DNA of 64,000 nt from CAVQCX01 sp963775335. GTDB lineage: Bacteria > Pseudomonadota > Gammaproteobacteria > Chromatiales > Chromatiaceae. This document shows positions 62,525 through 64,000 of the stretch, piece after piece. The notes under the pieces are model-generated. The model saw only the letters and a list, made by a program, of their open reading frames with translations. It was not told the DNA's origin and did no database searches. How positions within the stretch are numbered: position 1 is the stretch's first letter; every line of letters starts with the position of its first letter. A program made the translations under genes and the position numbers. The stretch lies in NCBI GenBank assembly GCA_963775335.1, contig CAVZIJ010000002.1, positions 682,001-746,000 of the forward strand, written 5' to 3'.

Positions 62525-63620
62525 TCAGCCGCGCAGCGACCGCCGCCGGCGTCGAAGGGCGGCCAATCCGGCCAGCGGCAGCAGCATCAGGGCGGCCGTG
62601 CCCGGCACCGGAAGGGCGTCGGTACAGGCGATGACCTTATAGGTCCCGCTGTGGCCGCTGAACTTCCCCCCGGTGTACGAGTAGGCGCCGCCGGAATCGA
62701 AGGAAATGGTGCCTCCGGCGCCCGAGGTGAGGTGCAGGCCGTTGAGATCGAAATCGCCCCAGCCGACGGCCCCCTGGGTCGCCGGGAAAGGATCCGGGAT
62801 CTGGGTGGGGAAGCATTCCGCGTTCGGCCCGCTGCAGTCGGCGGGGAACTGGCCGTCGTTGAGCACCAGGCCGTTGCTGAAGACCCCCTCCTGCTTCATC
62901 TTGATGACGCAGTCGGTGCCGCCGCAGAAGGCCTTGAATCCGCCCGTGCCGAACAACGTGCCTCCGGGGTCCGGGGACACGACACCGCTGGAACGTCAGA
63001 CGGAGGATGCGGCAGACCTCGTCCGGCGCCTGCTCGTCCACGGACACGTCGTCCACATTGTTGCCGTTGCCCAGGGCGATCCGGATCTGATAGCTCCCGG
63101 GCCCGAGCAGCAGCACGCCCTGGCCCTGCTTCCAGTCGGCTGTCGGCGCTCCGTCGAGCGTTCGATCGACCGTGGCCAGAGACGAGAGGAGCGTCGTCCC
63201 CGCTTGGTCGTAGATGCCGACCGAGGACACGAAAGACGGAGTCAGCCGATTGCTGAACCAGGCGTCGAACGTCACCTTGCTTCGGAATCCCGGAGGCCCC
63301 ACGGTGCCCGAAATCGTGAAATCGCGAAATACAGTGGAGTCTCCGCCGATATCCAGATATTGGCTACCGTCGTGCGGCAGGGGCCCGGCGGCGTAGGTCG
63401 ACGAGGTGATTTTGAGCAGGTTCCAGGTGCCGCTTGTCTTGCTCCACCCGGTGGGCGCCAGATTCAGGTTGTTGTCGTTCTCAATGGGTGCTACAGGCGC
63501 CTCGAAGGACCCATTGACCAACACCTCGGCCGCCGTTGCCGGCCCGGACACGCAGCCCAGTGCCGCCACAAGCGCGACACAGAGGAACCGTGACGCTCTC
63601 TCGCCCCTGCTTGCATCCAT
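62525..63620 (-). pseudogene. PEP-CTERM-like exported protein with a frame break in the middle
   Basis: The ATG at 63620 (GGAAGA upstream) begins a signal peptide (LCVALVAALGCVSGPATAAE). The first frame has VLVNGSFEAPVAPIEND, DGSQYLDIGGDSTVFRDFTI and the ending ALGNGNNVDDVSVDEQ, typical of beta-sandwich PEP-CTERM proteins. Near 62980-63000 the frame changes and continues as SGVVSPDPGGTLFGTGGFKA, VGWGDFDLNGLHLTSGAGGT, ending LPVPGTAALMLLPLAGLAAL and an Arg-rich tail. This is a sorting-signal-like end (PVPGT rather than PEP). Alternatively two genes meet here. A one-base indel is the simplest view. Confidence 0.65.
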
Positions 63621-63689
63621 TCTTCCGCCCCCTGACTGAAATGAAAAGCCGGCCCAACGCGGCGCACTCTGCGCAGAGCCTAGCATCAA

Positions 63690-64000
63690 TAAGGCTTCAG
63701 TATAGCTACCTGGCCCGCATTCTCCAAAGGCGCTTGCCCGACCCGGGATCAGACCGCGGGGCCGCCAGCCCCGTCAGGGACGGTTTGAATAGCCCCCCCG
63801 GCACCCAGCTCCCACCCGGGACTTGAGCCGCTTGGCTCCCGAAGCGAAGAGCGCGCCCCGTATGACCGGTCGCGACCGCCCGCAGCACGATCGCCGCCCC
63901 CACCAGATGACAGAGCAGATCCCAGTAGCCGATGCCCAGGAAGGCTCCTCCTCATGTCAGAGACCGAGATCGGCTACCTGGGTACGGATCTCAGGCGCAG
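63690..64000. other. Right edge, no confident gene
   Basis: The last 310 bases show short open frames only. On the minus strand the frame LGIGYWDLLCHLVGAAIV is hydrophobic and could be a fragment of a membrane protein, but the support is too weak to call. Confidence 0.3.

Noticed and set aside
63706..63955. Small minus-strand frames at the right edge as a gene
   Set aside because: Short, no family match, and the sequence is cut by the window edge; left as uncalled.

Overview
The window is a GC-rich (about two-thirds G+C by eye) gammaproteobacterial chromosome segment. Type IV minor-pilin operon order, an E. coli-type LexA box, DUF6489/DUF971 proteins, PEP-CTERM secreted proteins and abundant PAS/GGDEF/HD-GYP signalling suggest a Chromatiales-like (purple sulfur or related) organism. 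The placement is an inference; no rRNA or tRNA gene was seen.

Layout. 1-12.2 kb: the end of a sensor kinase, a NUDIX hydrolase, an exopolyphosphatase, a LemA/DUF2207 pair, a TonB-C-like secreted protein, then a tight four-gene operon (GT4 glycosyltransferase, GNAT, GINT1-like beta-propeller, HExxH peptidase) that looks like an uncharacterised surface-glycan or modification unit. This is followed by a DUF6489 protein and a polytopic membrane protein. 12.5-18.3 kb: a DgcZ-like zinc-sensing diguanylate cyclase, an mgtE remnant ending at a palindromic repeat element, and an RND efflux pair. 18.8-33.1 kb: a very large sensory block with an HD-GYP response regulator, a 2158-aa hybrid kinase, a CBS-PAS sensor without an output domain, and a MASE1 hybrid kinase with a frame break at its end.

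33.3-38.7 kb: a lexA-imuA-imuB SOS mutagenesis cassette (no dnaE2 here) in which a 2.37-kb IS4/Tn5-like element sits between lexA and imuA. Its ends (26-bp imperfect inverted repeats starting CTGTCTATT) and a perfect 9-bp target duplication are visible. The transposase carries an N-terminal DruA-like (DUF4338) domain. 39-44 kb: ferrochelatase, a DUF971 protein, an HD-GYP protein with a changed HD motif, a broken FixL-like kinase and an intact FixJ-like regulator. 44.5-52 kb: a secreted metalloprotease interrupted by a C9 tract, an O-antigen-ligase-like membrane protein, and a tandem DsbA-like protein. 52.2-60 kb: the minor pilin operon fimT-pilV-pilW-pilX-pilY1-pilE. 60.5-64 kb: PEP-CTERM proteins, some broken, and a transposase remnant.

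Themes: second-messenger and phosphorelay control (c-di-GMP made and degraded), surface structures (pili, glycan, PEP-CTERM proteins), and visible decay. At least four genes between 32 and 63 kb have frame breaks, several in G/C runs, so sequencing error and true pseudogenes must be told apart.
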